DNA of 64,000 bases, taken from contig DASXEW010000003.1 of the NCBI GenBank assembly GCA_036489885.1, positions 1,178,001 through 1,242,000 of the forward strand, written 5' to 3'. The notes under the pieces were generated by a model. The model did no database searches, was not told the DNA's origin, and saw nothing but the letters and a program-made list of their open reading frames with translations. The stretch is from Candidatus Baltobacteraceae bacterium. Lineage in GTDB: Bacteria > Vulcanimicrobiota > Vulcanimicrobiia > Vulcanimicrobiales > Vulcanimicrobiaceae. The first letter of the stretch is position 1; each line of letters starts with the position of its first letter. The position numbers were made by a program, and so were the translations under genes. Shown here in pieces: positions 26,135-35,848 of this stretch.

Positions 26135-27022
26135 ATGCCGAAAACCGAACACTGGCAGTGGTACGTCGAGGAATTCTCTCCGACGGAGATGCATCATCAC
26201 GCCCTCGAAGAGACGTATTATTCCGGTCGCACCAAGTTCCAATCGGTCGCTGTCGTGCGCAGTGCAACGTTCGGTAAGATGCTCATCCTCGACGGCGACA
26301 CGCAAAGCTCACAGGGCGACGAGCGGATCTATCACGAGACGCTCGTCCACCCTGCGCTTGCAGCAGCACAGGATCGTAGCCGGGTCCTGATTCTCGGTGG
26401 CGGCGAAGGCGCGACGCTGCGCGAAGTGCTGCGCTGCTCCGAGGTGCAGACGTGCACCATGGTCGACATCGACGGCGAGGTCGTCGATCTCTCCAAACGG
26501 TATCTCGCCGAATGGGGCGCGGATGCGTGGAACGATAAGCGCTCGAACGTGATCATCGGCGATGCGCTCAAATTCTTGCGCGAGAGTAAGGAGAAGTTCG
26601 GCGTCGTCATCTCCGATCTGACGGAGCCTCTGCCCGACTCGCCTTCGAATCCGCTCTTTAACGCCAACGTGTTTCGTGACATCAAGGCGCGTCTGGTCGA
26701 CGGCGGTGTCTACGTGCTGCAAGCCAGCACCGCAGCCTTCCACAACATTGCGCTTCACGCCAAGATGGCGCGAACGCTACGCAAGTTCTTCAAGCACGTT
26801 CGCTCGTTCTCGACGCACGTTCCGGCCTTTGACACCGAGTGGGCATTTCTGGCGTGCAGCGACGAGGTCGACCTTGCCAGGCTCGATTCGGGACTCATCG
26901 ACGCGTACGTCGCCAAGCTCGCGGGCTACAACACGTTCTACGATGCGGAGACGCACCGGCGACTCTTCTCGTTGCCGATCTTCGTTCGGCGTGCACTCGC
27001 GGAAGAAGGCGACGTCTTTTAG
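26135..27022 (+). CDS. speE: Aminopropyltransferase (spermidine/thermospermine synthase family)
   Basis: 295 residues. SAM-type fold with ILGGGEGATLREVL (~residue 86) and VDIDGEVVDLS. The polyamine-site loop is ILDGDTQSSQGDERIYHETLVHPAL, and the acidic motif is DLTEP instead of the DSTDP of strict spermidine synthases. These variants, together with the C-terminal FSTHVPAFDTEW, resemble thermophile-type and ACL5-type enzymes, so the product could be spermidine or thermospermine. Co-transcribed with gcvT (TAGTG overlap). Confidence 0.88.
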   Translation: MPKTEHWQWYVEEFSPTEMHHHALEETYYSGRTKFQSVAVVRSATFGKMLILDGDTQSSQGDERIYHETLVHPALAAAQDRSRVLILGGGEGATLREVLRCSEVQTCTMVDIDGEVVDLSKRYLAEWGADAWNDKRSNVIIGDALKFLRESKEKFGVVISDLTEPLPDSPSNPLFNANVFRDIKARLVDGGVYVLQASTAAFHNIALHAKMARTLRKFFKHVRSFSTHVPAFDTEWAFLACSDEVDLARLDSGLIDAYVAKLAGYNTFYDAETHRRLFSLPIFVRRALAEEGDVF

Positions 27023-28119
27023 TGGCGACGATCAACCTGCGGCGGACGCCGCTGTACGATGCTCATGTAGCGCTTCAAGCGCGGATGGTCGGATTCGGCG
27101 GTTTCGAAATGCCGGTGCAGTATGCGGGCGTGCTGCGCGAACACGATGCCGTGCGGCATCGCGCGGGCCTGTTCGATCTCTCGCACATGGGCCAGTACGT
27201 CTTGCGAGGTGCGGAGATCGGCGAATGGGCGGATCAGCTCACCGTCAATGATGTCGCGAACATGCGGCCTTGGCAGGCTCGCTACAATCTCTTCTGCAGC
27301 GAGAGCGGCGGCGTGCACGACGACGTTATCTTCTACCGTCAAGAAGATGACGAGTGGCTGCTGGTCGTCAACGCCGGCAACGCGCGCAAGATGTGGGGAA
27401 TCTTGCAAGCCCGCCGTCGCAACGGCATCAGGCTCGAAAATAATCATGGAACGCACGCGCTGATCGCGATTCAAGGCCCGCGCTCCGCCGAGATCGTTGA
27501 GCGTCTCGTCTCGCCCGCGGATCGCGAAAGCATCGTCGCGATGCGGTATTACGTTTGCGCGCGAACGGTCGTTGCGGGAATACCGGCGCTGATGGCACGC
27601 ACCGGATATACCGGCGAAGACGGTTTCGAGATGTTCGTTCCGAACGACGACGCCGTCGCGTTGTGGGATGCGCTTTTGGAAGCCGGCGTAACGCATGGCC
27701 TCGAGCCCTGCGGACTCGGAGCGCGCGACGTGCTGCGGCTCGAAGCCGGGATGCCGCTCTACGGTCACGAGCTCGAAGAAGACATTACCCCCTTGCAAGC
27801 CGGCCTTTCGTGGGCAGTGAAATTCGGCAAGCCGTCGTTCGAAGGCAAGGTGGCGCTCGAAGCCCAGCGCGTTGCGGACGACTATCCGCGCATCGTCGGT
27901 TTTACGCTCGAGGGCCGTGCGCCGCAGCCGCGCATGGGGTACCGCGTCTTAGCAAACAATATCGATGTCGGCGAGGTGCGCAGCGGTGCGGTCGGCATCG
28001 GCACGGCGCTCGTCGACGTATCCGTCGCAAAACCCGGCTCCCAGCTCGAGATCGAGATTCGCGACCGGCGCTGGCCCGCAACCGTCGTCAAACTTCCCTT
28101 TTACAAACGTTCGAAATAG
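27022..28119 (+). CDS. gcvT: Glycine cleavage system T protein (aminomethyltransferase)
   Basis: 365 residues from a GTG overlapping the speE stop by one base. Features: [45 protein letters not shown], and [23 protein letters not shown]-type folate-site segments. It transfers the methylene of the lipoyl-bound aminomethyl group to tetrahydrofolate and releases ammonia. gcvH follows 8 bases later. Confidence 0.95.
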   Translation: MATINLRRTPLYDAHVALQARMVGFGGFEMPVQYAGVLREHDAVRHRAGLFDLSHMGQYVLRGAEIGEWADQLTVNDVANMRPWQARYNLFCSESGGVHDDVIFYRQEDDEWLLVVNAGNARKMWGILQARRRNGIRLENNHGTHALIAIQGPRSAEIVERLVSPADRESIVAMRYYVCARTVVAGIPALMARTGYTGEDGFEMFVPNDDAVALWDALLEAGVTHGLEPCGLGARDVLRLEAGMPLYGHELEEDITPLQAGLSWAVKFGKPSFEGKVALEAQRVADDYPRIVGFTLEGRAPQPRMGYRVLANNIDVGEVRSGAVGIGTALVDVSVAKPGSQLEIEIRDRRWPATVVKLPFYKRSK

Positions 28120-28127
28120 GAGAGAAA

Positions 28128-28508
28128 GTGGCGAGTCCCGCGGATTTTCTGTACAGCAAGGAACACGAGTGGCTCAAGCTCGACGGCGGCGTCGCTACCA
28201 TCGGCATCACCGACTACGCGCAGAGCTCGCTCGGCGACATCGTTTACGTCGAGCTCCCGAAGGTCGGCGCGCAAGTCGAACAGTTCGGCAACATCGGCGT
28301 GGTTGAATCGGTGAAGGCGGTCTCCGATCTGTTCACGCCGATCGGCGGCGAAGTCACCGAAGTGAATGCCGCAATCGAGAGTGATCCCGCGCTCGTCAAT
28401 CGCGAGCCGTTCGCCGGCGGGTGGCTTTTTAAATTGAAAGTCTCCGATCCGTCGACAAAGTCGGCGTTGATGTCAGCCGCCGACTACGACAAGCTCACGG
28501 AAGCCTAG
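28128..28508 (+). CDS. gcvH: Glycine cleavage system H protein
   Basis: 126 residues from a GTG with an AGGAG site. The lipoylation lysine is K63 in VVESVKAVSDLFTP. It shuttles the aminomethyl moiety between P, T and L proteins. Length is normal. Its stop (TAG) overlaps the stop of the convergent binding-protein gene by four bases (CTAG). Confidence 0.97.
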   Translation: MASPADFLYSKEHEWLKLDGGVATIGITDYAQSSLGDIVYVELPKVGAQVEQFGNIGVVESVKAVSDLFTPIGGEVTEVNAAIESDPALVNREPFAGGWLFKLKVSDPSTKSALMSAADYDKLTEA

Positions 28509-29773
28509 ACTTTCTTGGGCGTGTAGCCGTCGCGGTTCGGGATCTGCTGTGAATTGAAGGCCGCGGTTGCTGCAGCAGAATCGGAGGCATCGCACGCGCC
28601 GGCTGCGTCGAGGCCGTGGACCGTTGCCACGATCTCGAACATGAAGTCGGCTTTTTCGCGCGCTTTACTGCCGAGCACGACACCGGTATACATATCCTGC
28701 ACGCATTGGTGATCGCAAGCGCGCCACCAAGCCGTCCCGGAGCGATATGCGTTGAAGCGATGATCGGCAAAGGCAGCCACGAGCGCATCGGCTTTGGTCG
28801 AACCGGCCGCGTGCATCCGTTCCGCAAGCTGCATCATGCATACGTACGGGAAGTAATAGCGCGACGAGGGAGAGTCACCGGTCGCCGCTTTTAATTTCGC
28901 AGCGATGGCGCGTGCCGAGTCGGAAACCGAGGGCGCCCAATTGACCGCGAACGACGAGCCGGCTAGTTCGTCGATGGGGACGGCCTTCCAGTAATAATCT
29001 TCCATCGATCCGGTGACGCCGCCCAGTTTCATTTTCTTGTGCAGGCCGAAATCGACGAATTGCTTGCACGTCTTTGCGCCGTCGAAGCCACCCAGGCAGA
29101 GTGCAAGCACGTCAGCGTCGGAGTTGCGTACTTTCGTAAGCGTTGCCGAGTAGTCGTTCGTACCGAGCGGAAGAAGATCCGAGCCGACCTCAGTGCCGCC
29201 CGCGGCCTTGAGCCGTGCCGACAAACGTGCGTAGCAATCTTTGCCGTATGCGAAATCGTTGACGACGAAGTACCATTTCTTGCCCTGTGCCAGCAATCGG
29301 TTTGCAACGGCGCGCACCTGCATCTCGACGTTCGGGGCGAAGCGATAGAGAACGCGCTGCGCCTTTTCACCGGTGATGCTCGTATCTTGAGGCCCGATCG
29401 CGAGTGTGAAGATACCGGCTTGTTCTGCAAGCGGTCCGATTGCGAGCGTCACGGCTGAAGACGTTCCGGTCATGAGAACGTCGATGTTCTCTTGGGTGAA
29501 CAACCGTCGCGCTTCGTTGACGCCCGTTGCGGGCTTTGAGGCGTCGTCGGCTGGCACAAGCTCGTAATGAACGCCACCACGCCGGTTGAGCTCGTCGACT
29601 GCTACCTGAATGCCTTTGCGCTGGTGTTGCCCGATATCCGCGAGCGGACCGCTGAACGAATCGATATAGCCGATTTTCACCGTCGCGCTTTGCGCGCGAA
29701 TCCTGGCGGGGACCGAAAAGGCGCTCGCGGCGGCTGCACCGCCCGCGATAAATGAAGCCCGTTTCGTAGCCAT
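28505..29773 (-). CDS. Branched-chain amino acid-type ABC substrate-binding protein
   Basis: 422 residues from an ATG with a GAGGAG site. A Lys-Arg N-terminus and hydrophobic signal (RASFIAGGAAAASAFS) precede a type I periplasmic-binding fold: VKIGYIDSFSGPLADIGQHQRKG, the DDASKPATGVNEARRLF segment, and a FVVNDFAYGKD hinge. LivK/AmiC-like; ligand unknown. No permease or ATPase genes adjoin it, so it is an orphan binding protein. It sits antisense between gcvH and the lipoprotein gene. Confidence 0.85.
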   Translation of the reverse strand: MATKRASFIAGGAAAASAFSVPARIRAQSATVKIGYIDSFSGPLADIGQHQRKGIQVAVDELNRRGGVHYELVPADDASKPATGVNEARRLFTQENIDVLMTGTSSAVTLAIGPLAEQAGIFTLAIGPQDTSITGEKAQRVLYRFAPNVEMQVRAVANRLLAQGKKWYFVVNDFAYGKDCYARLSARLKAAGGTEVGSDLLPLGTNDYSATLTKVRNSDADVLALCLGGFDGAKTCKQFVDFGLHKKMKLGGVTGSMEDYYWKAVPIDELAGSSFAVNWAPSVSDSARAIAAKLKAATGDSPSSRYYFPYVCMMQLAERMHAAGSTKADALVAAFADHRFNAYRSGTAWWRACDHQCVQDMYTGVVLGSKAREKADFMFEIVATVHGLDAAGACDASDSAAATAAFNSQQIPNRDGYTPKKV

Positions 29774-29904
29774 GGGGACTCCTCTCTCAAACGGCACTAT
29801 CGCCCCTCGACTGGTTAGCGGTGCGAGCGCTTCGTCAACAAACACTTTACGTCCGCTTGCCGGAACTACCGGGAGGCAGTGGCTCGTGTTCCTAACCTAC
29901 GAGC

Positions 29905-31614
29905 GTGCGACGCGCGCTTATTATGGCGGCTGCTTCTCTTTTATTTTCCGGCTGCGGAGGCGGTGGTGGTGCAGGCGCGGGAAGCGTGCTACCAGCCGCT
30001 GGTCCGCTTGCTACAACAGCACCGAGCACAACAAGCGTAACGCTCAACATTCCCGCCGATCCGAACGGTGGAATGATTGCCGGCATCTCCGATGCGCTCA
30101 TCGTCGGCGGCATAAACTCGAACGTCGCGCCCGTGTCGATTACAGTCGGATTGAATTCGACGGCGACGACCGCGAGCGTTGGACATCATCGCGGTCCTTC
30201 GACTACGCGCTCTTCGAGCGCTACGCTCAGGATGACACAAGTGGCGGCAACGACACAAGTGTGGCAAGATGGGCCGAGCAATTCGGATATGCTGCGTGCG
30301 GTGCTTGCGACGCTGCAACGCAGCGAGACGTCGGCAACCAGCGGCGCGCGCCGCAGCGTGCAGAGCCTACCGACGGCCGTCGGCTCGCAAACGCAGATCT
30401 GGGTGCAGAACTTTGTGCCCGGCGTGGCTGGAACGACGTTCGAACAAGTCCCCGCAACGCTCGCGATTCAGACCGCGCACGCCAGCGTCTGGGTTCAGAA
30501 CTCGCTCGATCTGCTAACGAATACGTCCGCGCTCAGCACGATCGCCTCGAACATCGAGAACGCGATGGCGAGCGACAACGCCCACTTCGGCACGTCGACC
30601 TGGGACGGCAGTGCCGCGTCGCTCAGCAAACAATACGGAACCTGCGACGCAAACGGCAATCGCAATGGCGGAAGCTCGCCCGAGTTCATCGTCCCGACCG
30701 ATCCACACGTCAACTTCGTGTATGTCGATCCCAGCGAGATCAGCGTCGGCGGCTACATGGACGCCGACAGCCTGCTGCCCGAAGATGTCATCCGCTGCAC
30801 GCAAGCCAACAACGGCACATATCATTCGAATGAATCGCCGACGATCGTTCTCGCATACTATGGCGACTCGCGTGGTATGAACTACGTGCTCGATGAAGAT
30901 TCGATCGTTCACCCCGCGCACGAGTACCAGCATCTCATCAACATCGTTCACCACGCGATCTTGCAGTCGACGCCCGCGTATGAGGATGCGCTCCTCAACG
31001 AAGGTCTTTCGATGATGGCGCAAGATTTCGCGATCGCCGCGGCCACCAGCGGCGTCGAGCCGCTCGACGGCGAGAACCTGTATCGCTCGTCCGCCTATCT
31101 TGCCGCGACGCAGAACTACAGCGTCGCGGGATTCGCCGGCTTGCAATCCCCGGGCAATACGCTTTTCAACTGTTCGATCTGTTACGGCCCTGCATGGCTT
31201 TTTGAGCGTTATCTCTACGATCGATTCGGCGGCGATGCATACGTGCACGCGATGGAGGCCGGGTCGTCGACGAGCTGGGGCGAGCTTGGTTCCGTGACCG
31301 GAGCGAATCCGCAGCAACTGCTTCACGATTTTGCGCTCGCGGTCGGTTCGAGCAATACGCCGGCGGCCGTCGCCCCGTATCAATTCGCCAGCCTCAACCT
31401 ACACGCGACGTACACCGATCAGCTCGGCAACGTCTACGCGCTCACCGGCCCCGCACCGCTCGCGTCGCTTACGTCAGGATCGTCGCAAAGCTACAACGTG
31501 TTGCTCGGCGCATATGTGTATTTTGCCTTACCGGGAAGTGCGAGCAGCGCAAGCGCATCCTTGAACGAGGCAGCCAGCAGCTTCGATCTCAACGGAGCAG
31601 TAATAGCCTACTAG
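29905..31614 (+). CDS. Lipoprotein with HEYQH zinc-peptidase-like motif
   Basis: 569 residues from a GTG. Lipobox LLFSGC followed by a glycine-rich linker. A central segment PAHEYQHLINIVHH followed by an LNEGLSMMAQD Glu about 25 residues later matches the HExxH...E zinc site of hyicolysin-like (M30-type) peptidases. A later YGPAWLFERYLYDRFGGDAY helix region is also typical. Residues ~95-112 are encoded by a dispersed hairpin repeat and look inserted. Substrate unknown. Confidence 0.7.
   Translation: MRRALIMAAASLLFSGCGGGGGAGAGSVLPAAGPLATTAPSTTSVTLNIPADPNGGMIAGISDALIVGGINSNVAPVSITVGLNSTATTASVGHHRGPSTTRSSSATLRMTQVAATTQVWQDGPSNSDMLRAVLATLQRSETSATSGARRSVQSLPTAVGSQTQIWVQNFVPGVAGTTFEQVPATLAIQTAHASVWVQNSLDLLTNTSALSTIASNIENAMASDNAHFGTSTWDGSAASLSKQYGTCDANGNRNGGSSPEFIVPTDPHVNFVYVDPSEISVGGYMDADSLLPEDVIRCTQANNGTYHSNESPTIVLAYYGDSRGMNYVLDEDSIVHPAHEYQHLINIVHHAILQSTPAYEDALLNEGLSMMAQDFAIAAATSGVEPLDGENLYRSSAYLAATQNYSVAGFAGLQSPGNTLFNCSICYGPAWLFERYLYDRFGGDAYVHAMEAGSSTSWGELGSVTGANPQQLLHDFALAVGSSNTPAAVAPYQFASLNLHATYTDQLGNVYALTGPAPLASLTSGSSQSYNVLLGAYVYFALPGSASSASASLNEAASSFDLNGAVIAY
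30190..30237 (-). repeat. Dispersed hairpin repeat, copy B (inside a gene)
   Basis: On the minus strand it reads TGTCATCCTGAGCGTAGC, then a hairpin GCGCTC-GAA-GAGCGC, then GTAGTCGAAGGACCGCG. It matches copy A at 38.0 kb in opposite orientation. This copy lies in frame inside the HEYQH lipoprotein gene and encodes part of its low-complexity linker. Similar GTCATCC-GAGCGTAGC elements are common in bacterial genomes as small palindromic repeats. Confidence 0.75.
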
Positions 31615-31634
31615 ACCCCCGAAATTGCGGTAAC

Positions 31635-32999
31635 GTGAGCTACACCCCGCACACGCCTTCGGATATACGAGCGATGCTCGAGGCGGTCGGCGCAAAAGAT
31701 CTCGCGGAGCTGGTAAAAGTCCCCGACGACGTCGCGCTTCGCGCGAAACTCGAGCTCTCGCCGGCGCTTTCCGAGAGCGAGATTGCATGCAAATTCACGG
31801 CGCTTGCAGCACGCAACGACGCGCCGAACTATGCGAGCTTCCTCGGAGCCGGCGTCTACCGTCATTATGTGCCGCCCGTCATCGGGGCGCTCGCGATGCG
31901 CGGCGAGTTTCTGACCGCGTATACGCCGTACCAAGCCGAAGTCTCGCAAGGCTACTTGCAAGCCATCTACGAGTGGCAGACCTATATCTGTCTGCTGACC
32001 GGAATGGATCTGGCGAACGCATCGGTCTACGACGGCGCTACCGCGCTTGCGGAAGGCGCGATCATGGCCGTCAATGCAACGGGCCGGCAAGCGTTGCTCG
32101 TTTCCAAAGCCGTTCACCCGAATTATCGTGCCGTGCTGGGGACGTATTGCGATGGCCTTGAAGTCGAAATCGACGAGCTCGAGTATCTTCCGAGCGGAAC
32201 GACCGATTTCACGAATCTGAACGACAAGCTAGCCGGCGGCAAATATGCCGCCGTTATCGTGCAGTCGCCCAACTTCTTCGGCGCGATCGATACGTTCCCG
32301 AAGAATACTGCGGATGCGGTCAAGATCGGCGTCGTCGCGGAACCGCTTTCGCTCGCCGTCCTCTCTACGCCGCGCGACTGGGGCGCCGACATCTGCGTGG
32401 GCGAAGCGCAATCATTCGGCATCGCCGCGGCGTACGGCGGACCGCACGTCGGCTTCATCGCGTGTACAAAAGAACACATGCGGCGCATCCCCGGACGGCT
32501 CGTCGGCCGCACGGTCGACAACGCGGGCCGCAACGCGTACGTGCTGACGCTGCAGGCGCGCGAACAGCACATCCGGCGCGAGCGTGCCACCTCGAACATT
32601 TGCACGAATCAAGCCCACTGCGCGCTGATTGCAACGATCTATCTCGCCGCAATGGGCGCGACCGGTTTGCGAGACTGCGCACTCGAGAATCTTCGGCTTG
32701 CGCAGGCGACGCGCAAAGCGATGCTCGACGTACCCGATGTCACTGCGCGCTTCTCGGGTGCGACGTTCAACGAGTTCGTCATCCGCGTCCCGGGCAGCGC
32801 CGCCGAAACGCTCGAGGCGTTACGGCGTAAGCGCGTTTTGGGCGGCCTTGATCTCGGACGCTTCTATCCCGAGCTCGACGACTGCATTCTCACGACCGCA
32901 ACCGAGCTCACGACGCAAGCTGACATCGATGCATTGCAGGCTGGTCTGCGCAGCGTTGTCCCAACCTTGAGAAAGAAAGAGCTTGCCGCAGCTCGCTGA
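31635..32999 (+). CDS. gcvPA: Glycine dehydrogenase (decarboxylating) subunit 1
   Basis: 454 residues from a GTG. N-terminal half of the split P protein: SYTPHTPSDIRAMLEAVG, then FLGAGVYRHYVPPVI, YTPYQAEVSQGYLQAIYEWQ, GMDLANASVYDGATALAE and REQHIRRERATSNICTNQ. With subunit 2 it decarboxylates glycine and loads the aminomethyl group on GcvH. It overlaps gcvPB by 17 bases. Separated from gcvT-gcvH by about 3.1 kb of unrelated genes. Confidence 0.95.
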   Translation: MSYTPHTPSDIRAMLEAVGAKDLAELVKVPDDVALRAKLELSPALSESEIACKFTALAARNDAPNYASFLGAGVYRHYVPPVIGALAMRGEFLTAYTPYQAEVSQGYLQAIYEWQTYICLLTGMDLANASVYDGATALAEGAIMAVNATGRQALLVSKAVHPNYRAVLGTYCDGLEVEIDELEYLPSGTTDFTNLNDKLAGGKYAAVIVQSPNFFGAIDTFPKNTADAVKIGVVAEPLSLAVLSTPRDWGADICVGEAQSFGIAAAYGGPHVGFIACTKEHMRRIPGRLVGRTVDNAGRNAYVLTLQAREQHIRRERATSNICTNQAHCALIATIYLAAMGATGLRDCALENLRLAQATRKAMLDVPDVTARFSGATFNEFVIRVPGSAAETLEALRRKRVLGGLDLGRFYPELDDCILTTATELTTQADIDALQAGLRSVVPTLRKKELAAAR

Positions 33000-34455
33000 T
33001 GCGCTCGACGCGCCCCTGATCTTCGAGCAAGGCCAATCCGGCCGCGCGAACCCGTACGTTCCGCATCACGCGGAAAATGCGGACGCATACTTGCCCCGCG
33101 AAGTCTTGCGTTGCGAACTCCCGCTACCCGACAACACCGAACTCGACGTCGTGCGCCACTTCACGCGGCTCTCGCAGCGCACGTTCGGCATCGACATCGG
33201 CTTCTATCCGCTCGGGTCGTGCACGATGAAGTACAACCCGCGCATCAACGACGCGATGGCGAACCTGCCGGGTCTGCGCGATCTGCACCCGTTTGCGCCC
33301 GACGAGCTGGCGCAAGGCGCGCTCGCCGTCATGTGGGAGCTCGAACGCAGCTTGAGCTCGTTATTCGGAATGGCCGCGTTCTCGCTCAATCCTGCGGCCG
33401 GCGCGCACGGTGAACTGGCTGCGCTGTTGATCTCGAAGGCCTATTTTCGCAAACGTGGCGAGCGCGAACGCACGACGGTGATCGTCCCCGACACCGCGCA
33501 CGGCACGAATCCGGCCTCGGCTGCAATGGTCGGTTACAAAGTCGTCTCGCTCGAATCGGACAAGCGGGGGCGCGTCGATCCGGAAACGTTGCGCAAGGTC
33601 GTCGGATCCGATACGGCCGTGTGCATGATGACGAATCCGAACACGCTCGGTCTGTTCGAAGATCGTATCAAAGAGATTGCCGAGATCGTGCACGCTGCGG
33701 GCGGCCTCATGTACTACGACGGCGCCAACGCCAATGCGCTGATGGGGAACGCGCGCCCGGGCGACATGGGCTTCGATCTCATGCATCTCAACCTGCACAA
33801 GACGTTCTCGATTCCACACGGCGGCGGCGGTGCGGGTGCGGGTCCGCTGGGTGTCGCCAAGCACCTCGTCGATTTCTTGCCGACGCCGGTCGTGCGCGAG
33901 CGCGACGGCGTCTTCGCGCTCGACTTCGACGTGCCGTCGACGATCGGTCCGATGCGCTCGTTCTGGTCGAACTTCGCGCACATGGTCCGGGCGCTCGCGT
34001 ACGTCAACGCGAACGGCGCCGAAGGGTTGACGCGCGTCTCGCAGCTGGCCGTCCTGAATGCGAACTACATTCGTGCCAAGATCCGCGACGTGATCGAGAC
34101 GCCGTACGATGAGCCGTGCAGGCACGAGTTCGTCGCCAGCGCGCAGACGCTCAAGCGTGAAACCGGCGTGCGCGCACTCGACATCGCAAAAGCATTGCTC
34201 GATCGCGGCTACATGGCGCCGACGATTTATTTTCCTCTGCTCGTTCCCGAGTGTTTGATGATCGAGCCGACGGAAACCGAATCAAAAGAAACGTTGGATG
34301 AATTCATCGCCGTATTTCGCGACATCATCGCGCAAGCGCATGCAAATCCGCAAGAAATACTTGCTGCTCCGCAACACACCGTTGTTGGCCGCGTTGATGA
34401 AACGAAAGCAGCGCGCGAACCGAACCTTCGTTGGAGCGATGGTAGCGTAGCTTAG
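32983..34455 (+). CDS. gcvPB: Glycine dehydrogenase (decarboxylating) subunit 2
   Basis: 490 residues from a TTG inside the end of gcvPA. The PLP lysine is K273 in LNLHKTFSIPHGGGG, and the AHGTNPASA loop and MTNPNTLGLFE segment are present. It forms the active P protein with GcvPA. Downstream, 7-base arms AGCAACC/GGTTGCT (34476-34504) can form a hairpin, without a clear U-run. Confidence 0.95.
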   Translation: MPQLADALDAPLIFEQGQSGRANPYVPHHAENADAYLPREVLRCELPLPDNTELDVVRHFTRLSQRTFGIDIGFYPLGSCTMKYNPRINDAMANLPGLRDLHPFAPDELAQGALAVMWELERSLSSLFGMAAFSLNPAAGAHGELAALLISKAYFRKRGERERTTVIVPDTAHGTNPASAAMVGYKVVSLESDKRGRVDPETLRKVVGSDTAVCMMTNPNTLGLFEDRIKEIAEIVHAAGGLMYYDGANANALMGNARPGDMGFDLMHLNLHKTFSIPHGGGGAGAGPLGVAKHLVDFLPTPVVRERDGVFALDFDVPSTIGPMRSFWSNFAHMVRALAYVNANGAEGLTRVSQLAVLNANYIRAKIRDVIETPYDEPCRHEFVASAQTLKRETGVRALDIAKALLDRGYMAPTIYFPLLVPECLMIEPTETESKETLDEFIAVFRDIIAQAHANPQEILAAPQHTVVGRVDETKAAREPNLRWSDGSVA

Positions 34456-34515
34456 AGAGGCAAGCGAGCAAGTCAAGCAACCGAAATTTTGAAAAAAGGT
34501 TGCTCCTCGACCTGT

Positions 34516-34542
34516 TGCTTCTTGGTCCCGGTTGCTACAATA
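34516..34542 (+). promoter_or_regulatory. Candidate promoter before the Nudix-scpAB operon
   Basis: TTGCTT (34516-34521) and TACAAT (34537-34542) with a short 15-base spacer; shifting the -35 gives GTTGCT at 16. A leader of about 60 bases with a GGAGC/GCTCC hairpin precedes the Nudix ATG. Moderate match only. Confidence 0.35.
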
Positions 34543-34610
34543 GATGCAACCGGCGGAGCTCGCGAGGGCTCCGCTTTCGCACCCTTCGACGGGAAATAAG
34601 AACTCCGATC

Positions 34611-35099
34611 ATGCGCATTAAGTATGAGGTCTCGGCCGGTGGTTTGATGCTCCGGCGAAGAGGCGGAACGATCGATGCATTGCTCATCGGTCGTGGACAT
34701 CCGCGCATTTGGTCATTGCCTAAAGGGCACGTCGAAGCGCGCGAGACGCACGAGCAAGCCGCCATCCGCGAAGTGCGTGAAGAGACCGGCTGCTGGGGCG
34801 AGGTCCTTGGCAAGCTCTCGGATATCTCGTACTGGTTTTACATGAACCGCAGCAAGCACAAGAAGTCCGTTCACTTCTTTTTGATGCGCTATCTCTCGGG
34901 CGACACGATGAATCACGACCATGAGGTCGACGACGCAGCGTGGTTTGAGGTCCGGGCGGCGAAGAAAGCGCTCAAGTACGTCAACGAGAAGCGCCTGATC
35001 GACCTGGGAATGGAATACCTTGAAGCCCATCCCGACGCGATCGGCGACCGTGAAGACGTCGAGTACGTGAATCCGGCGAGGGAAAGCCCCGCGAGTTGA
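34611..35099 (+). CDS. Nudix hydrolase
   Basis: 162 residues. The Nudix box is seen as GHVEARETHEQAAIREVREETG (read in two parts: GHVEARETHEQAA and REVREETG), fitting Gx5Ex7REUxEExG. It begins YEVSAGGLMLRRRGG, like the diadenosine-polyphosphate (AP4A/MutT-like) subgroup. It cleaves a nucleoside diphosphate linked to another moiety. Start chosen at the ATG outside the leader. First gene of the scpA-scpB operon (TTGA overlap with scpA). Confidence 0.88.
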   Translation: MRIKYEVSAGGLMLRRRGGTIDALLIGRGHPRIWSLPKGHVEARETHEQAAIREVREETGCWGEVLGKLSDISYWFYMNRSKHKKSVHFFLMRYLSGDTMNHDHEVDDAAWFEVRAAKKALKYVNEKRLIDLGMEYLEAHPDAIGDREDVEYVNPARESPAS

Positions 35100-35848
35100 G
35101 TGTTATCCCGGCGCAAGAACGCGCTTGCGTAGTCAGCTTCCAAAACGTCTTTGACGGCCCGCTCGATCTCTTGTTGACGCTCGTCAAAGAACAAGAGCTC
35201 GACATCGCGACCGTTCCTTTGGCAATTGTCGCCGATCAGTACTTCGCGTACGTCTCGGGGATGGAAGAGCTGGACATCGAGCTGGTCGCCGAGTACCTCG
35301 TTATCGCCGCGACGCTCGTCTTTCTCAAGTCGCGCTCGCTCTTGCCGCCGATCCCGACAGAATTCGTCACCGACGGCGACGAGTCACCCGAGATGCTTGA
35401 AGAGCGTCTGCGTCAGCGGCTCATCACGTACTCGAAGTATCGCGAAGCCGGCGACGAGCTGCGGCGCTTTCTCGCCGAAGCGCAAGGCCACTACTATCGC
35501 GACGGTGGCGATTCGACGAGCGAGCTGCGCCAGCGCTATGCCATCGTCCCCGACAAGCTCGGTCTCGCGCTGATGGCGGCGCTGCGTTCGGCCAAGGACG
35601 ACAAACGCACGATCGTGCGCGATCGCTTCACGGTCGCCGAGCAGATGCAACACGTGCTCGCGACGATACGCCGCGACGGCACGGCGATGTTTTCGAAGCT
35701 GGTTACGGAACTCGACCGCTCCGGGATCATCGTAACGTTCTTGGCTGTGCTCGAACTCATTCGGCGCGGCCGCCTCGGGTACGACCAGCCCGAAAGTTTC
35801 GCGGACATTCGACTCTTCACGATCGCTTCCGTACCGGCGGTTACCTAG
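35096..35848 (+). CDS. scpA: Segregation and condensation protein A (kleisin)
   Basis: 250 residues from a TTG overlapping the Nudix stop. Typical N-terminus FQNVFDGPLDLLLTLVKEQELDIATVPLAIVADQY, a central AEYLVIAATLVFLKSRSLLP helix, and a C-terminal winged helix (VTFLAVLELIRRGRLGYDQPE). ScpA bridges Smc heads with ScpB in chromosome condensation. Confidence 0.95.
   Translation: MSVIPAQERACVVSFQNVFDGPLDLLLTLVKEQELDIATVPLAIVADQYFAYVSGMEELDIELVAEYLVIAATLVFLKSRSLLPPIPTEFVTDGDESPEMLEERLRQRLITYSKYREAGDELRRFLAEAQGHYYRDGGDSTSELRQRYAIVPDKLGLALMAALRSAKDDKRTIVRDRFTVAEQMQHVLATIRRDGTAMFSKLVTELDRSGIIVTFLAVLELIRRGRLGYDQPESFADIRLFTIASVPAVT

Noticed and set aside
34476-34504. Terminator hairpin after gcvPB
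   Set aside because: The 7-bp stem has a 15-base loop and no U-run follows; kept only as a note in the gcvPB entry.
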